Below, one piece after another: positions 60,481 to 64,000 of a DNA stretch of 64,000 bases (position 1 is the stretch's first letter; each line of letters begins with the position of its first letter). The notes beneath the pieces are model-generated. The model was not told where the DNA came from, made no database searches, and was given only the letters and a program-made list of their open reading frames with translations. Where the stretch lies: the NCBI GenBank assembly GCA_023512835.1, contig CM042090.1, positions 3,565,826 through 3,629,825 on the forward strand, written 5' to 3'. A program made the position numbers and the translations under genes. The stretch is from Taxillus chinensis. Taxonomy: Eukaryota > Streptophyta > Magnoliopsida > Santalales > Loranthaceae.

Positions 60481-61070
60481 TTGTTAGGCTGAGAATATAA
60501 ATTCACTTCTTGATTAATAATAAGCAAAAAATACTTTACATTGTCAAAAATGATAATGGGAATAATTACCAACCTCTCCTCAAAGATAATGTCTTTAACT
60601 TTATCCCCTCAAGCTCAACATCCTAAAAAAACAAATTTCACTTAAAGAATTTTCCTAAGTGTGGAATCAAGAAACCAAATTCCAAACTAAATTCCGATCT
60701 CAAAGTGAATTGATTGTTTTCAAAAAAATAATAATAACTAAATTTGTCCAATAAATAAACTGAAACTCATTGTAAGAACAAGCCATTAAATAACTCAAAC
60801 TTCAATTCCTTAAACTTGAAAGCAAAATAAGACATTCTCATAATGTAGTCTTTTATGTTTCTTTTATCTGTATACCACATAGAAATCAAGTTTTGCAAAT
60901 ACTTGCTTATTTTGACCTTATCAATTTTTCGCAAACCATTTTTTAATTTCGACTAAGACCTATGTTGATATGATGATCTTGTTAAATATCACAACCTTAA
61001 ATGTCTCCTAAATGTCGCGTTTGATGGTCACATTACTCTTATACTTTTACTGATCTCACTTCTCAAAGTT
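60481..61070. other. AT-rich sequence, probably decayed copia
   Basis: It lies upstream (minus strand) of the copia integrase, where gag would be expected. No motif could be recognised on either strand. Confidence 0.4.
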
Positions 61071-61074
61071 CCCC

Positions 61075-63276
61075 TCACCCCCCCCCCCCCCGCCGAACCC
61101 GGAACCGGGTACAGACTTCCCCTGCCCGCACCCGAAGGTCAGGGGTTGGTGACTAGCACCAATAGAGACCACACCCGGTCTTGTCCCAAATATCACCCCG
61201 TACGACATACATCAAGGGTAATCCCGTACTTTCCCATATATCATCATGCACACATTAAGTCAAACAATCATACCGACATCACATCACAACACGATGCAAA
61301 TACAACCGTCCACTGGACCCATGTCCGGGATACAAACATATACATACACAATACGTAATCGTAATACGCATCGCTCATACATCGAGTAGTGGGCACGTCC
61401 TCTTGGAAGAAAGTCCTCCACTAGTCTCGGGTCACACCCAAAAAGGTAAACAACAAGTAGGGGTGAGCGACAAGCTCGCGGGTGACCCCGACACTCCACA
61501 TCATGCAAACATACAAGTCTATACTACTGCTCGTGTACTCGTGCACCGTGTAGTGCTGCACAATCATCGCCCGGCCCCCCGAAAACAAACATCCCCCCCC
61601 CCCCCAGCACCCCCACCCCCCCCTTGTCCACGATCCTCACTAGGATCCCCCCACTCCACCGCCCCTACCACACTATATATGCCCCCCCCCCCCCCCCCTC
61701 CCGCCCTCGGTGCATATGCCCACCATGCCACCTACACCCCCATCGGTGCATCACGGTGAGAACCCAAACAAGTCACGGAGTCCATGCCCCAATACCCCAC
61801 ATCAACATACTAACATGAGTATGGCATGTCATTCTCGACATTTCCTTTGGAACCGTAGCCCTCTTCACAAGTAAATCCTCAATCCTTGATTTATGAAGGA
61901 AGTACCCATACAGCCTATTTTCTTGAAATTAAAAGTCCCGGATTGGGCTCACCCGGGCCCCCATAGCATAAATAAGATAATCGATTTTTGGGGATTTTTC
62001 CGAGATGTCTAACCCCACTTTCCAAAAATTCACCACTACGAACTTTTGGGTTTTTCCGAGATTTTACACTAAATCCCAAATTTCACTTTTGAAATAATGG
62101 GAATTAATTTTTCTAGTATTTTTCTTTGAATCCAAATGGGGGTATTTCGTTATTTACATTGTAACTTTAATACTTAAATGTGTAGATGGGTATAGGTTGC
62201 ATGTAAATAGGTCCAAATCCTCAACGCCGTATTTCGACCGCCGGTGAAACTTTACATTTTCGAATCTCGCATTTCGAATCCGCATTTCGAATCTCTTTTC
62301 GAAAAACCCCCCCTCGCCCACTCCAACCCCTACACTCGAACTACCTCGAAAACTACCTTAAGTACCCATGAACCCCGCCAAACTCCCTTCGAAGTACCTT
62401 GAACCTTCGAAACGATACTCAAAATTTCACATTCGACACTCGAAATTACACTACATCGAACCTACCTTCGAACCTTCGACGCCATTCGAAATTTCCAATT
62501 TCAGCCGATCTCATCGGTCGTTCTCATACCCAGATTCATGACGTTCATTCATCGTTTTCCTCCCCCTGTTTCTCGTCTGGATTCAACCTGAATCTCATAA
62601 AACTCATACCTAATACTATATATTAGGTTTTAAATCACGTCTTTACCCCTCGAACGCATTTAAATACAAGATTCAACCCAAAATTGGTTTTTCCCCAATT
62701 TCTAGGGTTCAACCAATTTGCATGATTTCATCAAATTCTTACATGTTAATCCAAAAAAAAAAAAAAGAAAAGGGTGAAGAATCAATGGAACACCCACCAC
62801 CTGGAATGATTCTCGATGCTTGAACGAGCTCAAAACGCCCCAAATCGCCAAGGCCTCCAAGCTTCCTTCTCTCTTTCTCTCTCAAGCTCTCCCCAACCGG
62901 TAAACTTGAAACGCCGAAACGTAACGTGGAAGCTCTCTTTCCCCTATTTATATTTTTGCCAGTCAACCGACCTAGTCAACCATTGACCCGATCAATAATC
63001 GACCTCCAAGGTCCCGAACTCCAAATGGGTAAACTACGTCAAACGCTCGAAATGACGAGCACAATACTACAGATATTAGTACACCCAAATGACCGCTCAA
63101 ACGCAAAATCAACCAATAGACCCGAAAAGTCAACAATCGAGTCAAACGGGGCCCCGACTGGAATCGGGCCCAAAGTACGGTCAAAATGCTCACATCGACG
63201 GCTACACTACCGTCCGGATAGTTACATTCCCATAGAATGACTATCTCTCAAAACTACCCAAATACGAGTCTTTACA
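61075..63276 (-). mobile_element. LTR D2, Ty3/gypsy 3' LTR
   Basis: On the minus strand it starts TGTAAAGACTCGTATTTGGG (ending at 63276) and parallels D1 through ATTCTATGGGAATGTAACTA and GTCGATGTGAGC. It ends in decayed sequence near 61075, where a C run replaces the normal CACGCCCCC. A polypurine tract follows at 63277-63309, making it the 3' LTR of a minus-strand element. Several poly-C tracts (61080-61091, 61683-61698) are inside. A TATA-like AAATATAAATAG (minus) lies near 62945. Confidence 0.82.
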
Positions 63277-64000
63277 TCCTCCCCACCTTAGGACTTTTCG
63301 TCCTCGAAAATAAAACACATGCCCAAATGACATAGCAAGATTCAAGCTCAATGTCCCAACAACAAAACATCAAACATGGTCACCGATCACACATGTGCAA
63401 TGCAACTCGCAACAAGCCAAAAGGGCGACAAAATCCAACAACAATAAGCTAGACCACATCTCAAACAACATATGCAAAACAAATGCATAAAACATAACTC
63501 ATACCTCAGGGAAGGTCCTCACAGTTCCTCTAACATTAGAACTTGTGAAAGGTCCAGATCCATACAATCAAGAACAACTTATATGTTTCCTTTTCAATCT
63601 TTAAAGTTGTCCTATTAAGTTTGAGTATTGATTTAATATTAGCATATATAATAGAAACATTAACAAAAAAAAACCCAAATAAACATGTTCACATGAATAG
63701 TCAAATGTCATAATTAACAAATTCAAATAATGATAAGTCCCATCACAAGATACTTAAGATACCATTAATATTAAGTCTTTAGACAGCAAGTCTTTGGACA
63801 TTAATATTAAGTCTTTAAACAGTAAGTCTCCTTGTCTCATGTCGGCACCAGAGGTCTAGATTTAGCCTTGCTGTCATTGGATTTGTCACATGATGTCGGA
63901 CCAGTATAGCGGTGCTCTCTCTCCTAGTTTCCCTATCTCATGATGCTAAACCGAACCTCTCTATGACAGTTTCCTTGTCTGATGACGTCAGACAGCCTGA
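63277..64000 (-). other. Polypurine tract and decayed interior of element D2
   Basis: 63277-63309 on the minus strand reads TTCGAGGACGAAAAGTCCTA, then AGGTGGGGAGGA, the same tract as in A1 and A2. The AC-rich remainder to the window end has no recognisable coding sequence. A few repeated TTAAGTCTTT and GTCTCATGATG words lie after 63770. Confidence 0.6.

Noticed and set aside
1..64000. CRISPR array, bacterial operon or phage system
   Set aside because: Introns, plant protein families and plant transposons show a nuclear plant genome. The tandem arrays found are contiguous minisatellites without unique spacers.

Overview
The window is nuclear DNA from a flowering plant. The evidence is GT-AG introns, a DIVARICATA-type SHAQK[Y/F]F MYB gene, an intact gene for the chloroplast RNA-editing factor ORRM1, and dense nested plant transposons. 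The species cannot be named from the sequence. I see no bacterial, CRISPR, tRNA or rRNA features.

Only two host genes can be supported, both on the + strand. The first is a two-exon MYB gene at 30196-31352 (240 aa). The second is a nine-exon ORRM1 gene at 51117-54133 (399 aa) with two RIP/MORF boxes and a C-terminal RRM. In both, every splice junction keeps the reading frame and rebuilds the family motifs. They sit in islands with few transposons (about 29.5-34.7 kb and 50.2-55.2 kb). Nothing suggests that they work together.

Most of the rest is layered mobile DNA. From 0 to 8.9 kb, a Ty1/copia gag relic (- strand) is split by a long LTR, B1, with TSD TGACT; B1 in turn holds two other LTR insertions. 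From 9.5 to 14 kb there is a CACTA element with a transposase relic, then several MITEs. From 14 to 21.8 kb there are two LTRs of one Ty3/gypsy family (A2 and A3; A1 lies in the first block) with a chromodomain-like pol remnant. From 21.8 to 29.5 kb there is a MITE, a copia 5' end, a broken trihelix/NAM-associated gene split by solo LTR E1 (TSD TTATG), and a hAT-like element with a perfect 8-bp TSD.

From 35.9 to 45.3 kb a copia pol relic is interrupted by an AT-rich LTR-like segment. That segment holds LTR E2 (TSD CCTAT), which itself holds a CACTA element (TSD TAT) and solo LTR C (TSD GATCC). From 45.9 to 50.2 kb LTR E3 holds LTR D1 and a large 51-bp minisatellite. From 55.2 to 61 kb a hAT transposase relic is split by solo LTR B2 (TSD ATTAT) and joined in frame to a copia pol relic. 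LTR D2 (61-63.3 kb) closes the window.

The history reads as repeated insertion followed by LTR-LTR recombination that left solo LTRs, with decay of all transposon coding sequence. No transposon in the window looks autonomous. No clearly new molecular system was found. The most interesting structures are the minisatellite-bearing E LTR family, a MITE group with GC-rich cargo and a conserved hairpin, a promoter module shared by two LTR families, and the clean ORRM1 gene with a tandem NAG acceptor inside its RRM.
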